This document shows positions 9,786 through 19,157 of a DNA stretch of 64,000 bases, in pieces. The position numbers and the translations under genes are program-made. Within the stretch, counting starts at the first letter, position 1. Each line of letters starts with the position of its first letter. This DNA comes from BOG-908 sp963848205 (GTDB taxonomy: Bacteria > Pseudomonadota > Alphaproteobacteria > Acetobacterales > Acetobacteraceae): assembly GCA_963848205.1 (NCBI GenBank), contig CAWKCV010000004.1:62001-126000 (forward strand). Direction: 5' to 3'. Below the pieces are notes generated by a model. The model was not told the DNA's origin, made no database searches, and saw only the letters and a list, made by a program, of their open reading frames with translations.

Positions 9786-10314
9786 TCTTACGAAGGATAC
9801 AAACGCTGTAGTCCGCGAGCCGACGTCGTCCTCTTCTGGGGATGGCATAGCTGAAGGTTTGGCGCACCATTATTTATTCCAGTCTTCGCGCGACCGGTGA
9901 AGGCCGACGGCGCCGATATCTGTACGTTTGCCATATTCGCCGCGATGATCGCCGATGCCAAGCAGCGGCTGGCCGCCGGAGGCGAAGCGCTACAGGAAAA
10001 GGTCATAGTGACAGGATTTTCTGTGTCCGCAGTGTCTGCAAGCAGGTTTATCTTTTTGCATCCAGACTTGATAAAGCCGCCGCCTTCGGCCTCGTAACGA
10101 TACCAACGACACCGTTGCATCCGGCGGAGGAGACTCATGTAGTTCAGATGAAGCGTTATTGACATTCGACTTCTTCGGACACCGAATGTTGCCCGACAGA
10201 TGGCAAGCTCTTGACAAACCATACGGCAGAGACAACCCCCAGGTCGCAGTCCAAACCTACAGTGATCTCGGTCATGGCTTGGATGCGATGCGCGGTGTGG
10301 GACGATGCTACTGA
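9786..10314 (+). pseudogene. Broken alpha/beta-hydrolase gene (remnant)
   Basis: Three reading frames in succession give pieces that fit one hydrolase-like protein. First comes GAPLFIPVFARPVKADGAD (after an in-frame TGA at about 9852), running to VIVTGFSVSAVSASRFIFLHPDLIK with a GFSxS nucleophile-like motif. Next, one base over, is KAAAFGLVT. In a third frame from 10153 is FDFFGHRMLPDRWQALDKPY with YSDLGHGL, where the catalytic His would sit. At least one stop and two frame changes mean it is not functional. The family call rests on pattern memory only. Confidence 0.4.
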
Positions 10315-10431
10315 CTTCGTTAAGCGGCAGGGCGAATGATCAGGTCTTCCCCGCCACTACTGGCGCGCGACGAACTCGGAATAGCTACCGTTATCACGGC
10401 TTATCGAATGTGGTTCGGCAAATCACATGAG

Positions 10432-10880
10432 CTACGTTGAAAGTTGTCCTGAAGCTGAACCTCGGATTTCGATCAAGATAGCGTCGTCATGTTCGGCCAC
10501 CAAGGCATTACAGGCGACCTCGCTTGCGACGCTGATTACCGATCTCTCTTATACATGGTAGCTGAACCAATTGCCCCGGACACATCGACCGACGTTCTCA
10601 AATGGATTAAGTTCCGGCGAGTATAGCGGCAACGTTCACAGGATGATGTTTAACGGGAAAACAAACTGTCGGACTGCTGATGGTAGTTTGCGCTATCGAC
10701 TTTCATTAGGCGGTGGACACCAGGCTTCACGTGGCAGCTAAATTGACGAGATCGCTTGCTTGCGCGCTCAAGAATCGGCTAGGGCATAACGATTCCCGCA
10801 CCCACGCTCGCGCAGGCCATACGGCATCGAACATATGGGCCCAGGCGTAGCGATGATCGTGAGGGGCGCCGGTATTCTGC
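10432..10880 (-). mobile_element. Decayed IS630-type transposase
   Basis: Minus-strand pieces in different frames line up with an IS630/DDE transposase: RYAWAHMFDAVWPARAW, then VGAGIVMP, then SRQFSCHVKPGVHRLMKVD, then LPLYSPELNPFENVGRC, then VRGNWFSYHV and NALVAEHDDA. The PLYSPELNPxEN motif holds the third acidic catalytic residue of the family. Several frameshifts and stops make it inactive. Terminal inverted repeats were not found. It lies just downstream of flhA, so it may mark an old insertion at the end of the flagellar operon. Confidence 0.6.
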
Positions 10881-10987
10881 TGGGTTTTACTATACGTGGT
10901 TCAACGCCCATTGCTGCCCTCCTTGACTTCACTCTGCCACCAAGCTTCTCCTCGACAGCTTGCGGCGGAAAGGCGGCCGCGAGCACC

Positions 10988-13063
10988 TCAAACCGAACCC
11001 AATGTTCGCACCCGTGCCCGCGGCGATATCTCCGCCTGCGACAGAACCGATGTCGCAGGCCTGATCCGCTCTACAATCGAACGCACAGCAGGTCGAATGC
11101 TCGGACTCGTCAGCAACACAGGCTGCTCTGCGCTGTGGACATCGAACACCTCACGGAAGCGACGCATGAACTCGCCCAGCCGGCTCGGCTGCATCGCGAG
11201 TTGGCGGTCTTCAGCCGGCCCCACCAAGCTTTCTGCAAACGCCATCTCCCAATCCGGCGACAACGTGATCAGCGGGATCGCGCCTCCCAAGGTCGCATGG
11301 CTGTCGCTAATCTGGCGGGCCAGGCGGGCGCGAACCGTTGCCACGATCGGCGCCAGACCACGGGCGTTTGCTGTACACGCCTCATGGATGCCTTCCAATA
11401 TGGTTGGCAAATCGCGGATCGAAATTCGCTCCGTAAGCAATGATTGCAGAACGCGTTGAATGCCGCCAACCGAGATAATCGACGGCACTAAATCCGCTAC
11501 GAGCTTCTGTTGTTCGCGCGGCAGTTCGTCAAGCAGCTTCTGGGTTTCAGCATAGGACAGAAGCTCCGCCATCATGTCGCGCACCAGTTCGGTCAGGTGC
11601 GTGGCCAATACACTCGGCGGATCGACAACTGTGCAGCCACGTATCAATGCATCTTCGCGCAGGCTTGCGTCGATCCACAAGGCCGGCAGGCCGAACGCCG
11701 GCTCCGTCGTTTTCTCGCCTTCCAAAGTTGGAAGCTCGCCGCGAGGGTCCATCGCCAGCAGACAAAGCGGCCGCAATTCCCCCGAGCCCGCATCAATTTC
11801 TTTCACCTTAATAACGTAAGCATCGGCCGCAAGCTGAAGATTATCTTGAATTCGGACCGGAGGCAGTACGAACCCGAATTCGGCGGCGATCTGCCGTCGC
11901 AACCCACGGATCTGCTCGGTCAGCTTAGGCTGATCTCCACCCGCCATCGGCAAAAGACCGTAGCCAAGCTCCACACGGAGCATATCAATTCGCATTGCAT
12001 CGGCGACGGGAGACTCAGCCGGGGCGGCTGCCTGCGGAGCGGCGTCCGGCTCGGCCGCCGCCTGGGGGTGCGTGTATCGCAGCCAGGCACCGCCGCCCGC
12101 GAGACCCGCCAACGCTATGAATGGCAGGGCAGGCAATCCCGGCATCATGGCCAGCACAAGAGCCGCACCGCCAGCAAGCGCAAGCGGTTTGTATCCGCCG
12201 CCAAGCTGGGCAATAAGCGCCTTGTCCGCGCGTCCTTCAACACCGCCTTTTGTGACGACGATGCCGGCTGCAGTCGACACGAGCAATGCTGGAATTTGCG
12301 TGACGAGCCCGTCGCCGACCGTAAGCGTTGTGAAGGTGTTGGCTGCATCATTGAAGGCCATTGCATGGCGTATGAGGCCGATCGCAAGCCCACCCACGAT
12401 ATTGATCGACGTGATAAGCAGACCCGCAATGGCATCACCCCGGACAAATTTCGCGGCACCGTCCATCGCACCGTAAAATCCTATCTCTTCCTCCAGCTCT
12501 CGACGCCGCCGGCGCGCAACCTTCTCGTTGATCAGCCCGGCATTCATGTCCGCGTCAATCGCCATCTGCTTGCCCGGCATCGAGTCGAGGCTGAATCGTG
12601 CAGCCACTTCGGCTATTCGGCCGGAGCCCTTGGTGATCACCATGAAGTTCACCACCAATAGAATGGCGAACAGGATCACGCCTATCACCACATCGCCACC
12701 CATCAGGAAGCCGCCGAACGCGGCGACAACGTGACCTGCGGCAGTAGGGCCCTCATTGCCGTGACTGAGGATAAGCCGCGTCGTCGCAACGTTAAGCGAC
12801 AGGCGCAGCAGAGTGGTCAGCAGAAGGAGTTGGGGGAAACTCGTGAAGTCGAGAGGACGCTCGAGAAAAAGCGCGACCATCAGCACGAGGACGGATGCGG
12901 TGATGGAAAGTGCGAGACCAAGATCGAGAAGCATTGTCGGCAGCGGTAAAATAAGCAGTGATAACAGGCAGAATACCGCCAGCGCCAACCCGACGTCCGT
13001 TCCGGGGACGTATGGTTTTGTGCGGGCGCCAAACGTTGCCAAGAAGCCCGATTGCGCCATCAC
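10988..13063 (-). CDS. flhA: Flagellar type III export gate protein FlhA
   Basis: Inner-membrane component of the flagellar export gate. The N-terminal half has about eight membrane segments; the FHIPEP signature appears as DSMPGKQMAIDADMNAGLIN with RRRRRELEEEIGFYGAMDGA. The C-terminal half is the cytoplasmic export-chaperone docking domain. Length, 691 residues, is normal. It overlaps the upstream regulator gene by four bases and is the last gene of the fliF operon. Confidence 0.96.
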   Translation of the reverse strand: MMAQSGFLATFGARTKPYVPGTDVGLALAVFCLLSLLILPLPTMLLDLGLALSITASVLVLMVALFLERPLDFTSFPQLLLLTTLLRLSLNVATTRLILSHGNEGPTAAGHVVAAFGGFLMGGDVVIGVILFAILLVVNFMVITKGSGRIAEVAARFSLDSMPGKQMAIDADMNAGLINEKVARRRRRELEEEIGFYGAMDGAAKFVRGDAIAGLLITSINIVGGLAIGLIRHAMAFNDAANTFTTLTVGDGLVTQIPALLVSTAAGIVVTKGGVEGRADKALIAQLGGGYKPLALAGGAALVLAMMPGLPALPFIALAGLAGGGAWLRYTHPQAAAEPDAAPQAAAPAESPVADAMRIDMLRVELGYGLLPMAGGDQPKLTEQIRGLRRQIAAEFGFVLPPVRIQDNLQLAADAYVIKVKEIDAGSGELRPLCLLAMDPRGELPTLEGEKTTEPAFGLPALWIDASLREDALIRGCTVVDPPSVLATHLTELVRDMMAELLSYAETQKLLDELPREQQKLVADLVPSIISVGGIQRVLQSLLTERISIRDLPTILEGIHEACTANARGLAPIVATVRARLARQISDSHATLGGAIPLITLSPDWEMAFAESLVGPAEDRQLAMQPSRLGEFMRRFREVFDVHSAEQPVLLTSPSIRPAVRSIVERIRPATSVLSQAEISPRARVRTLGSV

Positions 13064-14394
13064 GCGGCTTCAGTGTGCACGAACTGACACGCCGCAGGAG
13101 GCACCTCGATACCCGCTTGCATATAGTCCTTGAGCTTATTGCGCAGAGCACGGATGGAGATGCCCAGGATGGTCGCTGCATGTGTACGATTGCCGAATGT
13201 ATGCGACAACGTCTGCAGGATCGCTTCGCGTTCCACGTCTTCCATGCGTCTGCACACAAACTGCGCGTTCGCATTTGCGCCCACGATTGCCTCGCGCGGT
13301 GAGAATGACTCAATTGTCTCGGGTTCGATCTGCGTGCCGTCCGCAAGCAGGACAGCTCGGTGCATCGCGTTTTCCAGTTCGCGCACGTTGCCTCGCCATG
13401 GATTTTGTGTAAGCAGGCGCAGTGCAGGCGCACTCAACGTGCGGATTGGCAATCCGTTTACTTCGGCATAGTGACGGGCGTAATGGGCTGCAAGCGCAGG
13501 AATGTCGGCCGGACGCTCCCTCAGCGGCGGCAAGCACAAATTAACAACATTGAGCCGGAAATACAGATCTTCTCTGAATCGCCTTGCCTCGATCTCGGCC
13601 TTCAGGTCACGATTGCTGGTTGCCAGAATACGGACATTCACTTTTAGCGGGGAGCTGCTGCCCAGGCGATCAATCTCACGCTCCTGGATGGCGCGGAGAA
13701 GTTTGGCTTGAAGCCGCACATCCATTTCGCTTATCTCATCGAGAAGTAGCGTGCCTCCATGAGCGGCTTCAAACTTCCCGGCGCGACGAGCGATGGCACC
13801 CGAGAAGGCACCTTTCTCGTGTCCAAACAACTCACTTTCCATGAGCTGCTCAGGGATGGCCGCGCAGTTCAACGCTACGAAGGGACCGCTTGACCGTTTT
13901 GATTGCCGATGGATATACCTTGCCAAAACCTCTTTCCCGGTGCCTGACTCTCCCGTTATCAACACAGACGCGTCCGACCGCGCTATTTGCGTCGCACGGC
14001 GCATGGTGGCCAGCATATTGGGATCACGCACCACGGGGGCGTGTGGCGCGCCGGAAGCCGCAAGCAGGATGGCCGCGATCAGGTCAGGATCAGGCGGCAG
14101 CGGCATGAACTCACGCGCGCCATCGCGGATCGCCTGAGCAGCAAGCTCGGATGAATCTGAAGTGCTGGCGGCAACAACGGGCATGGCAAAGCGCTCGGCT
14201 ACAAGCGCGCGCACGAGGTTGGCAATACCACAGGAGACATCGGCAAGGACCAGGTCCTGTGCGGCGTCAGTGCGGAGTTGCACTAACGCCGCCGTTATGT
14301 CGTCGGCTTGCGAAATGCGCGCGCCAGCGGCACCCGCGAGCTTTGCAGCGCGCCCGAGTTCACCGGCTAATGAGCCGAGTATCAGAAGCCGCAT
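13060..14394 (-). CDS. flbD: Sigma-54-dependent flagellar regulator, FlbD-like
   Basis: A 444-residue enhancer-binding protein. Residues 1-115 form a degenerate receiver-like domain. The AAA+ domain has Walker A GESGTGKE (148-155) and Walker B LLLDEISEMD. The C-terminal Fis-type helix-turn-helix is ILGISIRALRNKLKDY. The sigma-54 contact loop, normally GAFTGA, reads GAFSGA at residues 195-200. Its place between fliN and flhA is that of Caulobacter FlbD, which switches on late flagellar genes. It overlaps flhA by four bases. Confidence 0.88.
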   Translation of the reverse strand: MRLLILGSLAGELGRAAKLAGAAGARISQADDITAALVQLRTDAAQDLVLADVSCGIANLVRALVAERFAMPVVAASTSDSSELAAQAIRDGAREFMPLPPDPDLIAAILLAASGAPHAPVVRDPNMLATMRRATQIARSDASVLITGESGTGKEVLARYIHRQSKRSSGPFVALNCAAIPEQLMESELFGHEKGAFSGAIARRAGKFEAAHGGTLLLDEISEMDVRLQAKLLRAIQEREIDRLGSSSPLKVNVRILATSNRDLKAEIEARRFREDLYFRLNVVNLCLPPLRERPADIPALAAHYARHYAEVNGLPIRTLSAPALRLLTQNPWRGNVRELENAMHRAVLLADGTQIEPETIESFSPREAIVGANANAQFVCRRMEDVEREAILQTLSHTFGNRTHAATILGISIRALRNKLKDYMQAGIEVPPAACQFVHTEAA

Positions 14395-14517
14395 TTGACT
14401 GTCTCGAGCAAAGCGTCGCCGCGAAGTGACTGAGGCGGCACGGAGATAGCGCGCAAACTCAATTGTCCGTAACCTCTGATCGCGATCGAAGCGTCCGCCG
14501 ATATAGTGCCCGGCGCC

Positions 14518-14838
14518 TCAGCCACCGCGATCAGCCTTGACGATTTCTGTCATCGTAATGCCAAGCCTGTTGTCATCGACCATGACAACCTCACCTCGCG
14601 CGACGAGCCGATTGTTGACGTAGACGTCGATCGCCTCGCCAAGTTTGCGGTCAAGTTCCACCACAGCGCCGCGCCCAAGCTTCAGCAGCTGGCTGACTTG
14701 CATCGTCGTGCGGCCAAGCACCGCGCTGACGGTTACAGGGATGTCATAAACAGCTTCGAGATCACGCGCATTGCGCGCCGGCGAATCCGCAGCGGGATAA
14801 GCGGTTGGCATATCGGTAAAGTCCGTGTCACTGGCCAC
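14518..14838 (-). CDS. fliN: Flagellar motor switch protein FliN
   Basis: C-ring protein of the rotor. The 106 residues have a short variable head and the SpoA domain with VYDIPVTVSAVLGRTTMQVSQLL and the strand VYVNNRLVARGEVVMVDDNRLGI. Length is typical for FliN. Its start overlaps the end of fliH by 11 bases, so translation is probably coupled. A 123-base gap with no clear signal separates it from flbD. Confidence 0.93.
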   Translation of the reverse strand: MASDTDFTDMPTAYPAADSPARNARDLEAVYDIPVTVSAVLGRTTMQVSQLLKLGRGAVVELDRKLGEAIDVYVNNRLVARGEVVMVDDNRLGITMTEIVKADRGG

Positions 14839-15529
14839 AAGTAATCTCCTGGTGAGTAGGCAATTTCAAAGGTGCCAGCGCGGACGTGATCTCTGCCCAA
14901 ATACCGGTAGCATTGCGTGTTGCGTAGCCATCCTGCCAATTGATCTGAACATCAGCGACGCCAAGTTGTGGATCTGTGCAGACACACAGCACGCACGCTT
15001 CTGCCGGCAAATTTGATGCCAGCGCATCGCGCACAGAATCCGCGCTGTCTGGGTGAGCGCGTACGCGCAGCTCGGGAGCGCTTTTCAAACCAGGCAGGAG
15101 TGCCTTAATTACGGCATTTCGTTCACAATCGGCATGCGTCTGCATCGTGGCTGGAATGGCGGCATGCAATATGGCGAAAAGCATGCTCGCAATTTCATCA
15201 GCGTGCCGTTCAGCGACGCTTTCGAGTGTGGCCCGCGCGGCGCTTAATCCATCGGCTACAGACTGCAACGCGGCCAAGTGTAGCTGATCATGCAGTGTCT
15301 GGGCGTCTGCCAGTGCAGACTGTAAGCCGTCCTCGCGGCCCTGGGCTCGAGCAGCCTCTACATCGTCTAAGGTCAGAACAGGCTCGGCCTGCAACGGTGC
15401 CTCAGGGGCGAGAGGCGTCTCCCGCCCGCCGTCGAAATCCTCGAAATAGAGAATGCCTCTCGCGGCCGGCCGGGTATTCGCGGAGACAAGCGGCATATCG
15501 AGCAGAAAGGAAGCGTTTGATCCGTCCAT
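14828..15529 (-). CDS. fliH: Flagellar assembly protein FliH (FlbE-like)
   Basis: Stator-like regulator of the FliI ATPase in flagellar export. A 233-residue protein with an acidic N-terminus (YFEDFDGGRETP), a long helical, alanine-rich middle and a C-terminal domain with IQINWQDGYATRNATGIW resembling FliH/FlbE proteins of alphaproteobacteria. The assignment relies mainly on position between fliG and fliN, as in Caulobacter, plus the helical pattern. Its ATG lies two bases after the repaired fliG stop. Confidence 0.75.
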   Translation of the reverse strand: MDGSNASFLLDMPLVSANTRPAARGILYFEDFDGGRETPLAPEAPLQAEPVLTLDDVEAARAQGREDGLQSALADAQTLHDQLHLAALQSVADGLSAARATLESVAERHADEIASMLFAILHAAIPATMQTHADCERNAVIKALLPGLKSAPELRVRAHPDSADSVRDALASNLPAEACVLCVCTDPQLGVADVQINWQDGYATRNATGIWAEITSALAPLKLPTHQEITCGQ

Positions 15530-15531
15530 CT

Positions 15532-16546
15532 CTAATACAACATCTCATCGTCTTTGCCGCCACCGATATCGAGCTCGCCGGATTGCGCCAGCTCTTTGGC
15601 CGCCAACACAATCGACGCTTGCGCTTCATCGACGTCGCGGAGTTTGACTGGGCCGAGCGATTTCGATATCCTCTCGCAGCATTTTGCCAGCGCGTTCGGA
15701 GAGGCATTTGAAGAACATATCGCGTAGTTTCTCTGACGCTCCTTTAAGAGCCAACGGCAGCTTTTCCTTGTCGACAGAGCGAAGGAGCACCTGCAGCGAA
15801 GGGGCAGTCAGTCGGCTGAGGTCGTCGAATGTGAACATCAACGCCTTGATACGTTCTGCAGCTTCGCGATTCCGCTCTTCAAGTGCCGACAGGAAGCGGG
15901 TTTCTGCTTGACGATCGAGATTATTGAAGATGTCGGCCATGAGTTCGTGTGCGTCGCGTCGGGTGCTGCGAGCAAGGTTTGACATGAATTCCGCTCGCAA
16001 CGTGCGCTCTACGCCGTCCAACACATCACGCTGGATGCTCTCCATCCGCAGCATGCGCATGACGACTTCCATTGCAAAGCTCTCAGGTAGGAGGGTCAGC
16101 ACACGCGCGGCATGATCGGCGCGAACTTTACTTAAGACAACGGCGACAGTTTGAGGATATTCGTTCTTAAGGTAATTCGCGAGGACTGCCTCGTTGACGT
16201 TGCCTAATTTGTCCCACATCGTACGACCAGCGGGGCCACGGATCTCTTCCATGATCTGACCCACGCGCTCACGTGGCAATGACTTCTGGAGTAGCCTTTC
16301 CGTACTCTCGAAGTTGCCGATCAGTGAGCCCGCCGCGCCCATTCCTTCAGAAAATTGCTGGCAAAGCTGCTCGACCACGTCGGCCCTTATGGAGCCGAGC
16401 TGCGCCATGGCGCTCGAGACTTCTTTGATCTCGTCCTCATGCATCAGGTTCAGTAGCCGGGAGCAATGCTCCTCGCCCATCGCCAGCATAAGCACAGCCG
16501 CTTTTTGAGAGCCATTCAGTTCGCGAACTTCGGCAGCGCGCGCCAT
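15532..16546 (-). pseudogene. fliG: Flagellar motor switch protein FliG, one-base frameshift near the C-terminus
   Basis: Rotor protein that takes torque from the stator. The first 290 residues are normal FliG, including the C-terminal charged torque helix region (LSRLTAPSLQVLLRSVD, SERAGKMLREDIE). The frame then shifts at the AAA at 15661-15663 and ends early at 15626. In the next frame the expected tail LGPVKLRDVDEAQASIVLAA and a DDEMLY end are intact, stopping at 15532, two bases before fliH. Removing one A restores a full FliG of about 337 residues. It may be a sequencing error or a real mutation. Confidence 0.85.
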
Positions 16547-18196
16547 CAGCCCTGCTCCGCTGTCATCCAGCCACGCATGATCGAAAGACTCTCTTCAGGG
16601 TGTTTCTCGACCATATCGGCTAACTTGCGGATCGAGGAGGCGCGTAACTGGCCGTCGACATTTGTCATGTTCACCATGCTTTCGTCACTCAGCATCGGCA
16701 CGCCAGCCTCGCCACCGCTCTGCGATGGAGCGGACAGAGCTGGCGCGTAAAAGCTACCGGCGGGCGGTGCAAGCAATGCGTCGCCTTCGGCCAACGCACC
16801 TTGCGGCGAGAATGCTGACAGCCTGAGTGCCATTGGCCGCAGAACAAACACCAGCGCAAGCAGAACTATCAGAGCGAGGATTGCCGATTGCCCAAGGCCA
16901 AGAATGTCAGACTTTTGCAAGTCCAAGCCGAGCAGGCCAGTAGATGGCGCAGCATCCCCCATTTCCGTCGGTGCGAAGCGCATGGAAACGACCTCGATCT
17001 TGTCACCGCGTTTTTCGTCATAGCCGATAGCACTTTGCACCAGACGTCGGATGCGAGCGATATCGTCATCACTGCGTTCGACCCAGCTCACTTTCCCGTC
17101 TTTGTTTTTCTGCTCCGCGCCATCGATCATCACCGCCAGCGAGATCCGAGCTATCTGCGGCTGCTCGCGGACAAGGGTTCGCACTGTCTTGCCGATTTCA
17201 TAGTTCGTCGTCTCTTCCTGCTTTTGCTCGGCACTTCCCGATTGTCCTTGCCCGGCATCGGCGTTCGGCAGAGTTATTCTGGACTGAAACCGACTTGTCA
17301 GCTTCTGTGCTGTTGTTCTTCTCGTTGGTTGTTTGTGTGCTGCGCACAACCTGCTGATCGGGATTGAAGCTTTCAGCCGTCTCGTGCACCCGATCGAAAC
17401 TCATTTGCACAGCTGCCTCGGCGCGCACATGGCCTTGACCCAGCGACTGCTCGAGCATCTCTTCCACAGCGCGCGACAGGCGCAGTTCGGTTGCGCGCCT
17501 CAGCTCCTCACTGGTCTGGGTAGCCGCATCTTCTCCCGTAGGCTGGCCGGCACGCGCCAGCAAATTGCCTCGACTGTCGACGATGGCGATACCCTGCGGT
17601 TTCAGTCCGGGCACCGCTGCTGCCACCAGGTTGAGCACAGCTTGCACGCCTTGACTGTCGAGACGTGCTGCGCCGGCCATCGTCAGCACCACGCTGGCTT
17701 GTGCAGCTTGCACGTCGCGTGAGAAAGGCTGGCGTTTCGGCAGCACAAGGTGAACGCGCGCGCCGCGGACGCCTTGCAACATGCGAATGCTGCGCGCGAG
17801 TTCGCCCTCCATCGCACGCGTCTCGTTGATATCTTGCTGGAACTGGCTTGCGGTCATCGCGTCGCCACGGTCGAATATTTCGTATCCAATACTGCCACCT
17901 GAGGGGAGGCCGTCCTTGGCAAGCAACAGACGAGCGCGTGCCACGTCGTTGCCCGAAACCATGATACGATCGCCGGTTGCGGATTCCGTGTGGACGATAT
18001 GTGCCCGGTCGAGCGCCTCCGTCATCTGCGATGCCTCATGAAGATCGAGGTCCGCATAGAGGAGAGCCTGCTGGGCAGGCGCCCCGCCATGCAAGGCAAG
18101 CAGCGCGAGCATGACGAGCATGCCGGCCCCTACGATGCCCAGCGCCATCAGACGGGCGGCGCCCAGAGCGCGCAGGCCTTCCAGGATCGGCTTCAT
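16546..18196 (-). pseudogene. fliF: Flagellar MS-ring protein FliF, one-base frameshift in the middle
   Basis: FliF forms the membrane ring on which the rotor assembles. The N-terminal part (start 18196) has a membrane segment and the YscJ/FliF ring domains (LLYADLDLHEASQM, ARVHLVLPKRQPF). After KSVSVQNN the frame is lost and stops at 17198. The rest, LPNADAGQGQSG through a second membrane segment to the FliG-binding C-terminus, continues in the next frame to 16546. One extra base near 17272 explains this. The restored stop and the fliG start overlap as TGATG. First gene of the operon. Confidence 0.87.
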
Positions 18197-18242
18197 GGGA
18201 GATGCAGTGCAGGCGACATGGAAGCAGTCTGACTTCGAAACA

Positions 18243-18257
18243 TTATAAAGGTCTTAA
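18243..18257 (-). promoter_or_regulatory. Candidate CtrA binding site upstream of fliF
   Basis: TTAT-AAAGGTC-TTAA on the plus strand, i.e. TTAA-N7-ATAA on the minus strand. The CtrA consensus is TTAA-N7-TTAA, so one base differs. It lies about 50 bases upstream of the fliF start and overlaps a TATAAT-like -10 box. In Caulobacter the fliF operon is directly controlled by CtrA, and a ctrA gene is in this window. The remaining 280-base gap shows nothing else. Confidence 0.4.
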
Positions 18258-18480
18258 CGACCGCTATCGACAGCCCTGATCGATGTGCCCCGCGTGGCTG
18301 TTCAGCCTCATCAGAGAGCGCTGATAACCGAGATTCCCGACCGTTGGAGCGCCGCGCATGACCAACTTGGAGTTACACGCTTCGCACCCTCGGCTACGTG
18401 TTCGTAAGCACCCAGGCTCACACCGAGAGGGATGATCGGAGCGAGCTTCTATTTGGCCAATCGGGCAGCCCGCCCAAGCC

Positions 18481-19092
18481 TCAGGACACAGTGTCGTCTC
18501 TCGCTTCGATCACCGCGGCAATCATCCGGTCGTCCACCTCTACCATACCGCTCAGCGCCAGCACGGCCAGTCCATGGACCAGCGACCAGGCGCGGATCGA
18601 GATCACGGCGCGCGCCTCGTCCGACATTCGAGGCGGCGTCAGCTTCGCCACATGCGACCGAAGCACTCGCAAAGGGCCGGAAAGCTCCTCGATTGGCCGA
18701 GTGAACAGATCACGCGGCGGCGCGCTGGCGAACATAAGCCGGAACACCGCGGGGCTTTGGAGCGCAAACCGCACATAAGCAGCCCCGACGGCCGCAAACG
18801 CCGCCTTGCCTTCGGCTGCCCGCGCCGCGGTCTCCTGCATCTCGGCCATCAGCGCAAATCCACGTTCGGCCACCGCGCGCAGCAGCGCTGTTTTGTCGGA
18901 AAAGTGCCGGTAGACCGCGGTCGCACTCACCCCGGCTTCGCGTGCCACTTCGCGGAGCGACAGATCGTCAGATTGCCGCTGTTCAAGCAGACGCATGCCG
19001 CATTCGATGAGGTCATCACGCAGCGCACCGTGATGATAGGTGGAGCGAACGGGCCGAATTTTGATGTTGACACTGTTATCATCGGTCAGCAT
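18481..19092 (-). CDS. TetR family transcriptional regulator
   Basis: A 203-residue regulator. The N-terminal helix-turn-helix is LSLREVAREAGVSATAVYRHFSDK (about residues 43-66); the C-terminal part is the usual helical ligand-binding domain, with WSLVHGLAVLALSGMV near its end. It is divergent from a carotenoid oxygenase gene with 65 bases between starts. A perfect palindrome lies immediately upstream of its own start, so autorepression and control of the oxygenase gene are likely. Ligand unknown. Confidence 0.88.
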   Translation of the reverse strand: MLTDDNSVNIKIRPVRSTYHHGALRDDLIECGMRLLEQRQSDDLSLREVAREAGVSATAVYRHFSDKTALLRAVAERGFALMAEMQETAARAAEGKAAFAAVGAAYVRFALQSPAVFRLMFASAPPRDLFTRPIEELSGPLRVLRSHVAKLTPPRMSDEARAVISIRAWSLVHGLAVLALSGMVEVDDRMIAAVIEARDDTVS

Positions 19093-19094
19093 GA

Positions 19095-19111
19095 TGTTTA
19101 CATCGTAAACA
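19095..19111. promoter_or_regulatory. Operator palindrome between tetR and the carotenoid oxygenase gene
   Basis: TGTTTAC-ATC-GTAAACA, a perfect 7-base inverted repeat with a 3-base spacer, two bases upstream of the tetR start codon. Size and position fit a TetR-dimer site that would act on both divergent genes. Confidence 0.65.
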
Positions 19112-19157
19112 CTTATGGCTGCCGCTTCGTCAAGTGCTGCAGCCCGGGAGAGTCCAC

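Noticed and set aside
15655..15670. Programmed frameshifting in fliG
   Set aside because: No slippery heptamer and no reason for a truncated FliG; a simple insertion or read error is more economical.
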